This document shows, one piece after another, positions 42,541-51,115 of a stretch of DNA of 64,000 nucleotides. Under the pieces are notes generated by a model, which ran no database searches, was not told the DNA's origin, and worked only from the letters and a program-made list of their open reading frames with translations. This DNA comes from Kitasatospora sp. A2-31. Lineage in GTDB: Bacteria > Actinomycetota > Actinomycetes > Streptomycetales > Streptomycetaceae. The DNA is taken from the NCBI RefSeq assembly GCF_022288725.1, contig NZ_JAKNTA010000004.1, positions 62,001-126,000 on the forward strand. The letters are read 5' to 3'. Numbering within the stretch: position 1 is the first letter of the stretch; each line of letters starts with the position of its first letter. The translations under genes and the position numbers were made by a program.

Positions 42541-43998
42541 ATGAGCACGTCCGGTACCACCCCAGGCAGCACCACCGGCGCCAAGCGCGCGCCCCGGCCG
42601 CACCGCCGGCCGAAGAAGGACCCGGCCCGGATCGTCGCGTTCCGGGCGCTGCGCGCCGTCGACGAGCGCGACGCCTACGCCAACCTCATCCTCCCCTCGC
42701 TGCTGCGCGAGGCCGAGCAGAAGGGCATGGACCGGCGCGACGCGGCCCTCGCCACCGAGCTGGTCTACGGCACCCTGCGCCTCCAGGGCACCTACGACGC
42801 GGTCATCGCGGCCTGCATCGACCGCCCGCTCGGGAAGGTCGACCCGCCGGTGCTCGACGTGCTCTCGCTCGGCGCCCACCAGCTGCTCACCACCCGCATC
42901 CCCAGCCACGCCGCCGTCTCGGCCACCGTCGAGCTGGCCCGGGTGGTGCTCGGCGACGGCAAGGCCAAGTTCGTCAACGCCGTGCTGCGCCGGATCAGCG
43001 CCCACGACCTGGACGAGTGGATCGAACGGGTCGCCCCGCCGTACGACCAGGACGCCGAGGACCACCTCGCCGTCGTCCACTCCCACCCCCGCTGGGTCGT
43101 CTCCGCGCTCTGGGACTCGCTCGGCCGCTGGCAGCCCGACGCCTCCGGTCGCACCGCGATGGAGGAGCTGCTGCGCGCCGACAACGAGCGGCCCGAGGTC
43201 ACCCTCGTCGCCCGCCCCGGCCGGGCCACCGTCGGCGAGCTGGCCGACGCCCTGCCCGAGGCCGAGACCGGCCGCTGGTCCCCCTACGCGCTCCGGCTCG
43301 CCGAGGGCGGCGACCCGGCCGGGGTGGAGGCGGTCCGGGAGAACCGGGCCGGCGTCCAGGACGAGGGCAGCCAGCTGGTCGCCCTGGCCCTCGCCGCGGC
43401 GCCGCTGGACGGGCCGGACCGGCTCTGGCTGGACGGCTGCGCCGGACCGGGCGGCAAGGCCGCACTGCTCGGGGCCCTGGCCGCCGAGCGCGGCGCCGCC
43501 CTCGTCGCCAGCGAGAAGCAGCCCCACCGGGCCCGGCTCGTCGCCCGCGCACTGCAGGGCAACCCCGGCCCCTACACCGTGATCGCCGCCGACGGCACCC
43601 GCCCGGCATGGCGCTCCGGCGGCTTCGACCGGGTGCTGGTGGACGTCCCCTGCTCCGGCCTCGGCGCGCTGCGCCGCCGCCCGGAGGCGCGGTGGCGGCG
43701 CCGGCCGGCGGACATCGCGGCGTTCGGCCCGCTCCAGCGGGACCTGCTGCGCGCGGCCGTCGAGGCCACCCGCGTCGGCGGCGTCGTGGGCTACGCGACC
43801 TGCTCGCCGCACCTGGCCGAGACGCGCGCCGTCGTGGACGACGTCCTGCGCGCCGAGGGCGGCCGGCTCGAGTGGATCGACGCCCGCCCGCTGCTGCCGG
43901 GCGTCCCCTCCCTGGGTGAAGGCCCTGACGTGCAGCTCTGGCCGCACCTGCACGGCACGGACGCGATGTACCTGGCGCTGCTGCGCCGGACGGCGTAG
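42541..43998 (+). CDS. rsmB: 16S rRNA (cytosine-967-C5) methyltransferase RsmB
   Basis: A 485-residue enzyme with an N-terminal NusB-like RNA-binding domain (ARIVAFRALRAVDERDAYA) and a C-terminal Rossmann methyltransferase. SAM loop: DGCAGPGGKAALLGALA. Catalytic Cys residues: DVPCSGLGALRRRP and YATCSPHLAET. ATG 42541 follows TTTGAGG by 9 nt. After it the core gene order is interrupted: rpe, usually close by in streptomycetes as I recall, lies 18.6 kb away. Confidence 0.95.
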   Translation: MSTSGTTPGSTTGAKRAPRPHRRPKKDPARIVAFRALRAVDERDAYANLILPSLLREAEQKGMDRRDAALATELVYGTLRLQGTYDAVIAACIDRPLGKVDPPVLDVLSLGAHQLLTTRIPSHAAVSATVELARVVLGDGKAKFVNAVLRRISAHDLDEWIERVAPPYDQDAEDHLAVVHSHPRWVVSALWDSLGRWQPDASGRTAMEELLRADNERPEVTLVARPGRATVGELADALPEAETGRWSPYALRLAEGGDPAGVEAVRENRAGVQDEGSQLVALALAAAPLDGPDRLWLDGCAGPGGKAALLGALAAERGAALVASEKQPHRARLVARALQGNPGPYTVIAADGTRPAWRSGGFDRVLVDVPCSGLGALRRRPEARWRRRPADIAAFGPLQRDLLRAAVEATRVGGVVGYATCSPHLAETRAVVDDVLRAEGGRLEWIDARPLLPGVPSLGEGPDVQLWPHLHGTDAMYLALLRRTA

Positions 43999-44055
43999 CA
44001 GCGGTTCGCCGGGGCGGGGCGAGCGCCGGGGCCCGGCGCCGTCCTGGGTCGGGGG

Positions 44056-44415
44056 TCAGGCGGTGCCGGCGGCGGCTGCGCGCCGCCGGCGCTTTCCGAG
44101 GGCGGCCTGGGAGAGGTCCTCGGCCTGGGACCGGAGGTTGCGGTAGCCGTAGCCGCGCTCGGTCAGCCAGGCGGCGGCGGCCGTCTCGGCGCGTTCGGTC
44201 GCCTCCAGGATGTCCTTCTCGGCCTCGCCCGAGTCGAGGTAGCGGAAGGTGAAGGCGGCGCGCGCGGTGAGGTCGTAGCTGAGGTGGCCCTCGGGGGTGA
44301 ACGCGGCGCTCAGGATGTCGTGCTCGCCGGCGCGGGCGAGGAGCTCGGTGCGCTGCTCGTCGGTGAGGCCGTCGAAGACGCCGCGGACCAGGATGCGGAA
44401 GGTACGGGTGGACAT
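44056..44415 (-). CDS. small conserved protein (DUF6204-like)
   Basis: A 119-residue protein (STRTFRILVRGVFDGLTDEQ at the N-terminus) with alternating strand/helix segments resembling a ferredoxin-like fold and a basic tail (GKRRRRAAAAG). I associate it with DUF6204, from memory. TAGGGT lies 6 nt upstream of the ATG, so the message may be leaderless, although GAAGG just before the ATG could be a ribosome site. Convergent with rsmB. Function unknown. Confidence 0.65.
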   Translation of the reverse strand: MSTRTFRILVRGVFDGLTDEQRTELLARAGEHDILSAAFTPEGHLSYDLTARAAFTFRYLDSGEAEKDILEATERAETAAAAWLTERGYGYRNLRSQAEDLSQAALGKRRRRAAAAGTA

Positions 44416-44534
44416 CCTTCGACCCTAGCCAGGGGTTCGGTGCGGTTCCACCGACTTTCGGGGCCGCCGGCGCGGGCCACCACGGGCCCCCGCCGCCGGA
44501 GGTTCGGCGGAGGCCCGGTCGTGTCCGGCCGTGC

Positions 44535-45803
44535 TCAGGCGTCGGTGGGGACGGCCTCGGTGGCCGGGATCGGGGCGGGGGCCGGGGCCGCGGGCGCGTC
44601 CGTCAGGGACGGCCAGCGGATCTGCGTCGCGCACAGCGAGACGATCGCCGCCGAGGCCGCCACCGCGCCCATGCCCCAGGTCAGGCCGCTGCCGTTGGCG
44701 ATGAACCCGATCACCGCCGGACCGGCCAGCAGACCCGTGGTCCCCATCGCCGCGACCAGCGAGAGCGCGTCGGCCCCCTGCCGGGCCGCCGCCACGTAGA
44801 CGCACGGGGTCACGGCCGCGACGCCCACGCCGACGCAGGCGAATCCGAGCAGCGTCGGCACCAGGCCGCCGGCCAGCAGAGCCAGGGCCAGCCCGGACCC
44901 GGCCAGCAGGCTGCCGGTCCGGACGATGCGGCCGTCGCCGAAGCGGGTGCGCCAGCCGTCGGCGAAGAGCCGGGCCAGCACCATCATGACCGAGACGACC
45001 GCGATGCCCAGTGGCGCGAGCGAAGGCGCCGCGTGGACGGCGTCCCTGAGGTAGAGCGCCGACCAGTCGTTCATCGCGCCCTCGGTCACGGTGCCGAAGA
45101 CCATGGCGAGGCCCATCCAGACGGTCACCCGGGACGGCAGGGTGAGGCCCCGCCGCTTCGGCCCGGCCGGGGCGTTCGCACGGGCGTCCGCGGGGGCGTC
45201 CGCCGGGACGTCCGCGGCCGCCGGCTGCCGGTCGTCCGTCAGCAGCCCCGGCCGGGCGAGGCCGAGGACCAGCAGGAGCAGCGCGGCCGCCACCCCGAAG
45301 TGGACCTGCAGGGACGTGGTGAACGCGTTGACGAGCGAGGCGAGCAGCGCGGCCAGCAGCGAGCCGCCGCTGAACGTGGCGTGCAGCCTGGACATCGCGG
45401 TCCGTCCGTGGGCGAGCTCGAGCGCGGCGCCCTGTGCGTTCATCGCGACGTTCAGGCACCCGACCGCGACGCCGTCGCAGAAGACCACGAGCAGGGTGAC
45501 GGGGTAGGAGGGCGCCACCGGGAGCGCCAGCAGCACCGCGGCCAGGGCGAGCGCGGAGAGCACCGACAGCAGCCGCGAGCCCAGCCGCTTCATCAGTACC
45601 GTGACCAGCGGGAAGGAGACCGCCGCCCCGATCCCGCAGACCATCAGCAGCAGGCCGATCTCGGCCTCGCCCAGACCGAGCCGGGTCCGTAGGGCGGGAA
45701 GGCGCGAGACCCAGGTCGCGTACTGGAAACCCAGGAAGAGGAAGAGTGCCGCGATGGCCAGGTGGGCCCGGCGGTACTCGTCGCGAACGCGGAACATCGG
45801 CAT
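44535..45803 (-). CDS. MFS transporter, last gene of the five-gene cluster
   Basis: A 422-residue, 12-helix major-facilitator protein (LAIAALFLFLGFQYATWVSR at TM1, GIGAAVSFPLVTVLMKRLGS after TM2). A mid-protein loop is acidic and Ala/Pro-rich (ADVPADAPADARANAPAG). ATG 45803 follows GAGGTGGG and overlaps the acetyltransferase stop by one base (TGATG). The family has both sugar importers (FucP-like) and drug-type exporters; position at the end of a biosynthetic-looking operon favours export of its product, by inference. Confidence 0.85.
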   Translation of the reverse strand: MPMFRVRDEYRRAHLAIAALFLFLGFQYATWVSRLPALRTRLGLGEAEIGLLLMVCGIGAAVSFPLVTVLMKRLGSRLLSVLSALALAAVLLALPVAPSYPVTLLVVFCDGVAVGCLNVAMNAQGAALELAHGRTAMSRLHATFSGGSLLAALLASLVNAFTTSLQVHFGVAAALLLLVLGLARPGLLTDDRQPAAADVPADAPADARANAPAGPKRRGLTLPSRVTVWMGLAMVFGTVTEGAMNDWSALYLRDAVHAAPSLAPLGIAVVSVMMVLARLFADGWRTRFGDGRIVRTGSLLAGSGLALALLAGGLVPTLLGFACVGVGVAAVTPCVYVAAARQGADALSLVAAMGTTGLLAGPAVIGFIANGSGLTWGMGAVAASAAIVSLCATQIRWPSLTDAPAAPAPAPIPATEAVPTDA

Positions 45804-46402
45804 CAGCCCACCTCGACTCTGGGTGCCGACCCGGCCAGCAGGTCGTAGGCGTGCGGGGCGGCGTCCGGGACCGTCGGGGTGGCGGCCAGGGACATCGACA
45901 TGTAGACGGCGCGGTCGCCGTAGCTCGCCGGCAGCTCCACCGAGGGATCGGCGCGGTAGCCCAGCGGCGCCCAGAGGACGTCGCTGCCCCGGACCGCGAC
46001 CAGGGAGACGGTGGCGAAGCCGCGCGCCCGCGCCGTCCCGGCGAGGTGGTCGAGCATCACGGACGCCAGACCGCGGCCGCGCAGCTCCTCGGCGATGACC
46101 AGGTCGTGCGCGTGCATGTTGTCCGGCGCGGCCGCGGGGTCGTCGGGGCCGGCGGCCTCGGCGCGGCTCAGGTCCGGGCACCGGTACAGCGGGTAGGGCA
46201 GCGCCAGCAGGTAGCCGCCGAACCGCCCCCGGTACTCCAGCGCGAAGCAGGTGTCGGGCGAGGCCCGGCCGCGGGACTCCAGCGCGGCCCGGCCCTCGGA
46301 GAGACCGCTCGCGGCGTAGGCGCGCTCCTCCAGCGCCACCACGCCGTCCCAGTCGCCGGGGGCCAGCGGGCGGATGCGGATGCCGTCGGGTGTCTCGGCC
46401 AT
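45803..46402 (-). CDS. GNAT-family N-acetyltransferase
   Basis: A 199-residue acyl-CoA-dependent N-acyltransferase. The CoA-binding signature is LRGRGLASVMLDHLAGTARA, with an N-terminal GVVALEERAYAASG and APLGYRADPSVELP near the end. The ATG directly follows the decarboxylase TAG, and GGAGG lies within the end of that gene, so translation is coupled. A likely role is acylation of an amine made by the decarboxylase, either as product tailoring or self-protection; this is inference from context. Confidence 0.85.
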   Translation of the reverse strand: MAETPDGIRIRPLAPGDWDGVVALEERAYAASGLSEGRAALESRGRASPDTCFALEYRGRFGGYLLALPYPLYRCPDLSRAEAAGPDDPAAAPDNMHAHDLVIAEELRGRGLASVMLDHLAGTARARGFATVSLVAVRGSDVLWAPLGYRADPSVELPASYGDRAVYMSMSLAATPTVPDAAPHAYDLLAGSAPRVEVG

Positions 46403-47860
46403 CTAGGAGGAACCTCCGGGGGAAGCGGCGCCGGCACGGACGCAGGTGTACGGGAGCGGCTGGAAGCCGTTGAAGCCCTGAGTCATGTACGCGGTGGCGT
46501 ACGCGCCGCAGGAGAAGATCCAGACCGGGTCGCCCGAGGCGGCGGCGGCCGGTACCCGGACCAGTCCGTCCTCGTGGGCGTAGGCGTCGTCGCTGTCGCA
46601 GGTGGGGCCGGCGACCACGGCCGGGACGGTCGCGCCGGGCGTGCCGGACGGGCGCGCGGCGGCGTGGGTGGGGAACTCCAGCCGGTACTGCAGTTCGTCC
46701 ATCTCGTACAAGCCGTTGAACTTCCCGCAGCTCAGGTAGAGCCAGTGCCGGTCCTCCCCGGACGGTTCCCGGCGCGCCGTCAGCCGGGCCACGTGGGCGC
46801 GGATGGCCCCGTGGTCGGCGACGAGGTGGCGCCCCGGCTCCAGCAGGAAGTCCAGCGGGGACGACGACACCTCACGGAGCCGCTGCACGCCCTCCCGGAT
46901 CACCGCGAACATCTTGTCCACCGGCGGGTCGAGCGGCCGGCCCCGCTTGTCGAGGACCCCGAGGGCGGGCAGACCGCCGCCGAGGTTGACGTGGTCCAGC
47001 AGGATGCCGCGCCGGTTCAGCGTCCCGACCACGGCGGCCAGCAGTTCCAGCGCGCTCTGCCAGGCCTCGGAGGTCATCTGCTGCGAGCCGACGTGGACCG
47101 AGAGCCCGGCCGGGGTCAGCCCCGCGGTCCGCGCCGCCTCCAGGATCAGGACGGCGTCCTCGGGCGAGCAGCCGAACTTCCGGCTGAGCCCCCAGAGGGC
47201 GCCCTCGCCGCTGGTGGCGAGGCGGCAGAACACCCGGGAGCCCGGGGCGTGGACGGCGATCGCCGCCACGTCCGCCAGGCTGTCGGTGGCGAAGTCCCGC
47301 ACGCCGAGCCGGTACGCCTCGGCGATGTTGCGGTCGGACTTGACGGTGTTGCCGTAGTGGATCCGCCCGATCGGGACGCCGGCCCGCAGGGCCTGCTCGA
47401 TCTCGTGCGGGCTGGCCGCGTCGCAGCCGGCGCCGAGCTGCGCCAGGCAGGCGAGCACCTCGTCCACCGGGCAGGCCTTCAGGGCGAACCGCACGCCGAC
47501 CCCGGGCAGTTCGCGCAGCAGCGCCGCGTACTGCGCCTCGATGCCGTCCAGGTCGTAGATGATGCGGTCGTCGGTGGCGGCCGCCAGGGCGGCGCGCAGG
47601 GTGCTGTCGTGCGGGAACGTCGGCTGCCGGGGCGTCGTGACCGACGGCTGCGGGGGCGTCCCGTGGGATGCCCGGCGGGGTGCCGGGTCGGGCGATCGGT
47701 CGGGCGCCTGGCCGGGAGCTTGGCCGGGAGCTTGGCCGGGAGCTTGGTCGGATGCCGGGTCGGGCCCCTGCCGGGGCGCCCGCTCGGCCGTCTGCCGGCA
47801 GCTGCGGAGCGCCGTCCCCGCGCGGCCGGTGGGCGTACGGCCCGTTCTCGTCCCGCTCAT
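46403..47860 (-). CDS. fold-III PLP-dependent amino-acid decarboxylase (ornithine/diaminopimelate decarboxylase type)
   Basis: A 485-residue alanine-racemase-fold decarboxylase. The PLP Lys is K128 in VRFALKACPVDE. HYGNTVKSDRNI, GLSVHVGSQ, NLGGGLPALG, EPGR (Glu341) and GPTCDSDD (Cys421-Asp422, the catalytic pair from the partner subunit) are all present, so it should be active. The substrate-specificity loop is not a clear match to ornithine, lysine, arginine or DAP enzymes. An N-terminal extension of about 80 residues holds GQAP repeats. ATG 47860 overlaps the upstream stop by four bases; the open frame extending to 48415 is shadow of the neighbour. Confidence 0.85.
   Translation of the reverse strand: MSGTRTGRTPTGRAGTALRSCRQTAERAPRQGPDPASDQAPGQAPGQAPGQAPDRSPDPAPRRASHGTPPQPSVTTPRQPTFPHDSTLRAALAAATDDRIIYDLDGIEAQYAALLRELPGVGVRFALKACPVDEVLACLAQLGAGCDAASPHEIEQALRAGVPIGRIHYGNTVKSDRNIAEAYRLGVRDFATDSLADVAAIAVHAPGSRVFCRLATSGEGALWGLSRKFGCSPEDAVLILEAARTAGLTPAGLSVHVGSQQMTSEAWQSALELLAAVVGTLNRRGILLDHVNLGGGLPALGVLDKRGRPLDPPVDKMFAVIREGVQRLREVSSSPLDFLLEPGRHLVADHGAIRAHVARLTARREPSGEDRHWLYLSCGKFNGLYEMDELQYRLEFPTHAAARPSGTPGATVPAVVAGPTCDSDDAYAHEDGLVRVPAAAASGDPVWIFSCGAYATAYMTQGFNGFQPLPYTCVRAGAASPGGSS
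47712..47747 (-). repeat. three 12-bp repeats in the decarboxylase N-terminus
   Basis: CCGGGAGCTTGG occurs three times without gaps (47712, 47724, 47736), coding for GQAP units on the minus strand, with a decayed copy beside them. Confidence 0.8.
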
Positions 47861-49191
47861 CGGGCCGTCCGGTCGAGTCCGGTGGCCCGGGCCGCCGCGA
47901 CCAGGGGGGCCCAGGCCTCGATCAGCCGCGCGAAGTCCTCGGTGTCCGCCTGCGCCTCGTCCAGCAGGCGCTGCCGCCGTGACGCCAGGTGGTCGGCGAA
48001 CTCGGCGTACCTGCCGCCCAGTCGGCGGTAGCACCGGTCGAGGACGGCCAGCCGGCGGACGTTCTCGGCGCGGTCGGCGCCGGTGCTGCGCCGCACCGCG
48101 GCCGCGACGGCGTCCGCGCGGACTCGGTGCTCCTCGTCGAGGAGGGCCTGCGCCGCGTCCTCCATGAAAGAGTAGACGGGGTGGAGGTAGAGCATCGACA
48201 GCAGGAACTTGGCGAACCGCAGCTGGTAGGCGGTGAATCCGGGCCCGGTCCGGCGCTCGGGCGTGTAGTAGTTCACGATGTTGCGGTTGTGCACCACACC
48301 GGGCAGCGTCGCGTCGCGGACCACGTGGAGCAGGAAGTAGTCGCTGCCGATGGTGTCGGTCGCCGGCGGCAGCGGGACGCGCTCGTACACCTGGTGGTCG
48401 AGGGCGATGTTGCACATGTCCACCCGCCAGATGTCCGGCAGGTCCAGGACCGACCGGTCCGCGCGGAAGGGCTCGGTGCCGGCGCCGACGAAGGAGTCGT
48501 CGACCAGCTCCCGCCGTTCGTCCTCCGTGGTGCCCGTCGGGGCCCAGAGGCCCACCACCTCGTAGTAGGCGGCCTCGTCCAGTTCGCGGATCTCGCCGAT
48601 GTCGACGGAGAGTTCACCGACGAAGGAGCTGCCGACCATGGCGACCGGCTTGTGGGCGTGCACCTGGGCCAGGGCGGTCTCGGTGACCGCGCCGGCGGCG
48701 TCGGCGGCGCGCCGGCCGATCGAGAGCAGCTCGTGGTGGATCGGGAACACCGGTCGGCCGTCGAGGAGTTGGTAGGCGCTGTCGGAGTCGCGGCGGTGCA
48801 CGGAGGTGCAGCCGAGGGCGGCGGCGAACAGGAACGCCCGGTTGGTGCAGGCCCCGTAGGAGACGGCGTCCGGGAGCATGAGGTCCAGCAGCGTGTCCGG
48901 CTCGGCGGCGGCTGCACGGTGGATCACCGCGCGCAGGAAGGCGCGCTGGCGGGCCTCGTCGAAGTGGTGCACGACCACGCCCGGTACGTCGGGAAGCGCG
49001 GCAACGGCCTTGGCGTGCACGGCGAACGTCGGCTCGTCGGAGGAGTCGAGGATCAGCAGGTGCACCTCGGCGCCGAAGTGCTCGGCGGCGTGGGCGGCCT
49101 CCTCGCCGATCGCCGCGACGGTGTCGGCACAGGGCCGGTTGGTGGGCAGGGTCAGGCAGATCCGCGGTCCTGCGGTGGGGCTGGTGGTCAC
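47857..49191 (-). CDS. unknown protein of the five-gene cluster (DUF6271-like)
   Basis: A 444-residue protein with no signal peptide. The N-terminus (ICLTLPTNRPCADTVAAI, VHLLILDSSDEPTF) has the alternating strands and acidic turn of a nucleotide-sugar (GT-A-like) domain. HRRDSDSAY (Asp135, Asp137) could be the metal-binding DxD. Tyr- and His-rich segments follow (YYTPERRTGPGFTAYQLRF, MLYLHPVYSFMED) and a helical C-terminus. I connect it with DUF6271 from memory. Four-base overlaps at both ends lock it into the cluster, so it probably performs or scaffolds a dedicated step. Confidence 0.65.
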   Translation of the reverse strand: MTTSPTAGPRICLTLPTNRPCADTVAAIGEEAAHAAEHFGAEVHLLILDSSDEPTFAVHAKAVAALPDVPGVVVHHFDEARQRAFLRAVIHRAAAAEPDTLLDLMLPDAVSYGACTNRAFLFAAALGCTSVHRRDSDSAYQLLDGRPVFPIHHELLSIGRRAADAAGAVTETALAQVHAHKPVAMVGSSFVGELSVDIGEIRELDEAAYYEVVGLWAPTGTTEDERRELVDDSFVGAGTEPFRADRSVLDLPDIWRVDMCNIALDHQVYERVPLPPATDTIGSDYFLLHVVRDATLPGVVHNRNIVNYYTPERRTGPGFTAYQLRFAKFLLSMLYLHPVYSFMEDAAQALLDEEHRVRADAVAAAVRRSTGADRAENVRRLAVLDRCYRRLGGRYAEFADHLASRRQRLLDEAQADTEDFARLIEAWAPLVAAARATGLDRTAR

Positions 49192-50327
49192 TGGTCGGCG
49201 TCCTGCGGTGCGGTGGCGGGCTCGGTAAGGGGCGCGGGGGAGTTCCCGGTCGGGGTGCGGGTGCCGGCTGCGCTGCCGGCGGGGGTCGGCGCCGCGGTGC
49301 CCTTCGGGTCCGGGCCGTGCCAGGAGCGGAGGCCGAGCAGCTTCTCGCCGAGCTCGTCCAGCTCCGCGCGGCCGTACCGCAGCGACTCGTGGCGGCGCGC
49401 GTCGCCCACCAGCGTGCGGTTCCAGGTCGGTGTGGAGAGGTCGCGCCAGGACGCGATCCGCGAACGCCGGAGCTCCTCGTGCTCCTCCAGCGCGGGCATC
49501 ATCGAGAGGTACTGCACGGCCCGGACGCCGTCCGCCGAGGTGTTGCGGGCGACGCCGTGGGCCAGCAGCCCGTTCCAGATCAACAGGTCACCGGCCTGCA
49601 ATTCGGGCCGGATGACCGGGAATTCGGACCGGTCGATGGCCGGTCGGATCGGGTCGCGGTCGGCCGGCTGGGTGGCCTGCCACTGGTTGAAGCGCCGGAA
49701 CAGCTCGGGGTTGCACTGGAAGCCGCCCTGGTCCGGGCGGGTGTCGTCGAGCGCGATGATGCCCTGGACGCGCTGCGGCAGCATGCCCTGGGTGGTGTCG
49801 ACGTCCCAGTGCAGCTCGATGTCGAAGCCCGTGTCGGTCGGCTCGATCAGCGCGCGGTCGCGGGTGCGGACGTTCGGCGGGTTGAGGTTGAGCCGGTCCA
49901 GCGTCACCCACAGCTCCTCGCAGTCCCAGACGTCGACGAACGCGTCGTAGACGCGCTGCGACTGCCGGCTGTCCCAGAGCAGTTGGTGCTGGTAGGCCTC
50001 GACGAAGCCGTAGACGTGCAGGTGGAGGTCGAGCTCGTCCCGGAACTCCCGCTCCTCGTACCAGCTTTCCGGATCGTTCGGGTCGAGTCCCTGGAACTCC
50101 CAGGCGAAGTCGAGCAGTTTGCGGGCCGCCTCGGCCGGGATCGCCTCCTTCACCACGACGTAGCCGTAGGTCTGCCAGAACGCGTAGTCCTCTGCGGAGA
50201 GGACGCGCAGCGGGCGCGTCTTCTCGATGTCCTTCAGCGGGGTGCGGGCGAGGTAGGACTCGCCGTCGTTGCTGAAGTACGGGCGGTCCGACGCGGCGCG
50301 GTAGAGGTATCCGTCAGGGGCGGGCAT
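49188..50327 (-). CDS. phytanoyl-CoA dioxygenase (PhyH)-family Fe(II)/2-oxoglutarate oxygenase
   Basis: A 379-residue non-haem iron oxygenase and first gene of the cluster. The iron ligands are His173-x-Asp175 in IELHWDVDTT and His257 in IWNGLLAHGVARN; an Arg in VRAVQYLSM can hold 2-oxoglutarate. The family mainly hydroxylates small molecules in secondary metabolism. ATG 50327 has GGAG 9 nt upstream. The last 45 residues are Pro/Thr/Ala-rich. The stop overlaps the next gene by four bases. A 789-bp upstream gap with a DasR-like site precedes it. Confidence 0.87.
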   Translation of the reverse strand: MPAPDGYLYRAASDRPYFSNDGESYLARTPLKDIEKTRPLRVLSAEDYAFWQTYGYVVVKEAIPAEAARKLLDFAWEFQGLDPNDPESWYEEREFRDELDLHLHVYGFVEAYQHQLLWDSRQSQRVYDAFVDVWDCEELWVTLDRLNLNPPNVRTRDRALIEPTDTGFDIELHWDVDTTQGMLPQRVQGIIALDDTRPDQGGFQCNPELFRRFNQWQATQPADRDPIRPAIDRSEFPVIRPELQAGDLLIWNGLLAHGVARNTSADGVRAVQYLSMMPALEEHEELRRSRIASWRDLSTPTWNRTLVGDARRHESLRYGRAELDELGEKLLGLRSWHGPDPKGTAAPTPAGSAAGTRTPTGNSPAPLTEPATAPQDADQ

Positions 50328-50687
50328 GTGATCACTCCAAGGGCGTGCTGGACCCGACCGGGTGGGTGTGCGGGCGTACGGGCGTGCGGTCGGGTCGGCG
50401 TCCGGGCGGAGGCGCGGCGGCGGGCACGGCGGTGCCGCGGTACGCGCCGGGGCCGGCGTGAAGGGTGGGCGGGTGAAGGGGTGGTGCGTGAGGGTGGTGC
50501 ATGAAGGGGTGGGTCCGCCGCGGCGGACGGCTCGGGGCGTGGGCCGGTGCCGTCGGTCGAGGGCGCGGCGGGTGCGGGCGGCGCGGCCGTCCGTGCGGAC
50601 GAGGCCGGGCCGGGGTTCCTTCCTCCTTCTGCACTGCTCCGGTCTGCGCCGATCGGCGTGCTCGTCACAGGGCGTTGACGCCTTGGT

Positions 50688-50721
50688 GGACATGCGGTGG
50701 GACCGGCCAACTCGCATGTCC
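50688..50721. promoter_or_regulatory. inverted repeat in cluster leader/promoter region
   Basis: GGACATGCG (50688-50696) and CGCATGTCC (50713-50721) are exact complements separated by 16 nt. It could be an operator for a dimeric regulator or an RNA stem in a long leader. Confidence 0.45.
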
Positions 50722-50775
50722 GGCATGGCGTCCCGCCGGGACTCTCCGCCGTGTCGAACGTTCTTGCCCCTACGG

Positions 50776-50787
50776 TGGACTAGACCA
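50776..50787. promoter_or_regulatory. candidate DasR-responsive element (dre)
   Basis: TGGACTAGACCA matches the DasR core consensus TGGTCTAGACCA at 11 of 12 positions. TTGACA lies on the minus strand just upstream (50801-50796), so the site falls within a possible promoter spacer for the cluster. Confidence 0.5.
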
Positions 50788-51005
50788 ACTTCCGGTGTCA
50801 ACCCTTGTCCGGCGGTGGCCGGATGACGGCGGCTCCGTCACCCGGACCGGCGGTGACCTGCAGCGGTCCGGCAGCGTGAAATCGGCCGGGCGGGTGCCGG
50901 GTGAGTGCTGGGCGGACTGCCCGAAGGGGCAGTGTGCCGTGCCCGTTCGGGCTTCGCGAGGGGCTGCGGGAACGGTCCCGGCGGCGTTCGGGAGGGCGAA
51001 CGCGC

Positions 51006-51049
51006 GGGCGCCCCGGGTCGGCCGTGGATTCGGCCGGCCCGGGGCGCCC
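51006..51049. terminator. 19-bp hairpin (distal of two)
   Basis: GGGCGCCCCGGGTCGGCCG (51006-51024) pairs with CGGCCGGCCCGGGGCGCCC (51031-51049) with a single G-U pair. Confidence 0.65.
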
Positions 51050-51067
51050 GGTGTGCGGTCTTTCGGT

Positions 51068-51109
51068 GCCCCCGGTGGATCCGCTGGATCGGGTGGATCC
51101 ACCGGGGGC
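51068..51109 (-). terminator. terminator of the secreted-protein gene
   Basis: GCCCCCGGTGGATCC (51068-51082) pairs exactly with GGATCCACCGGGGGC (51095-51109), starting 7 nt beyond the gene's stop on the minus strand. Confidence 0.75.
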
Positions 51110-51115
51110 GGTGGC

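Larger units (their letters stand above)
50328..51115. other. non-coding region upstream of the five-gene cluster
   Basis: A 788-bp gap. From the cluster side: G/T-rich, repetitive sequence (50350-50560, many GGGTG/GGGCG words), a 9+9 inverted repeat (50688-50721), a DasR-like palindrome (50776-50787), TTGACA on the minus strand (50801-50796), and two stacked hairpins (51006-51049, 51068-51109). Open frames here are Pro/His/Arg-rich with no ribosome sites, so I see no gene. Confidence 0.6.

Noticed and set aside
47861..48415. Long N-terminal extension of the decarboxylase frame
   Set aside because: It overlaps the upstream cluster gene completely and is Arg/Pro-rich; ATG 47860 with the four-base overlap is the natural start.
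50332..50634. 100-residue His/Pro-rich open frame upstream of the dioxygenase
   Set aside because: Low-complexity content from GC-repeat DNA, no ribosome site at its start, no recognisable motif.
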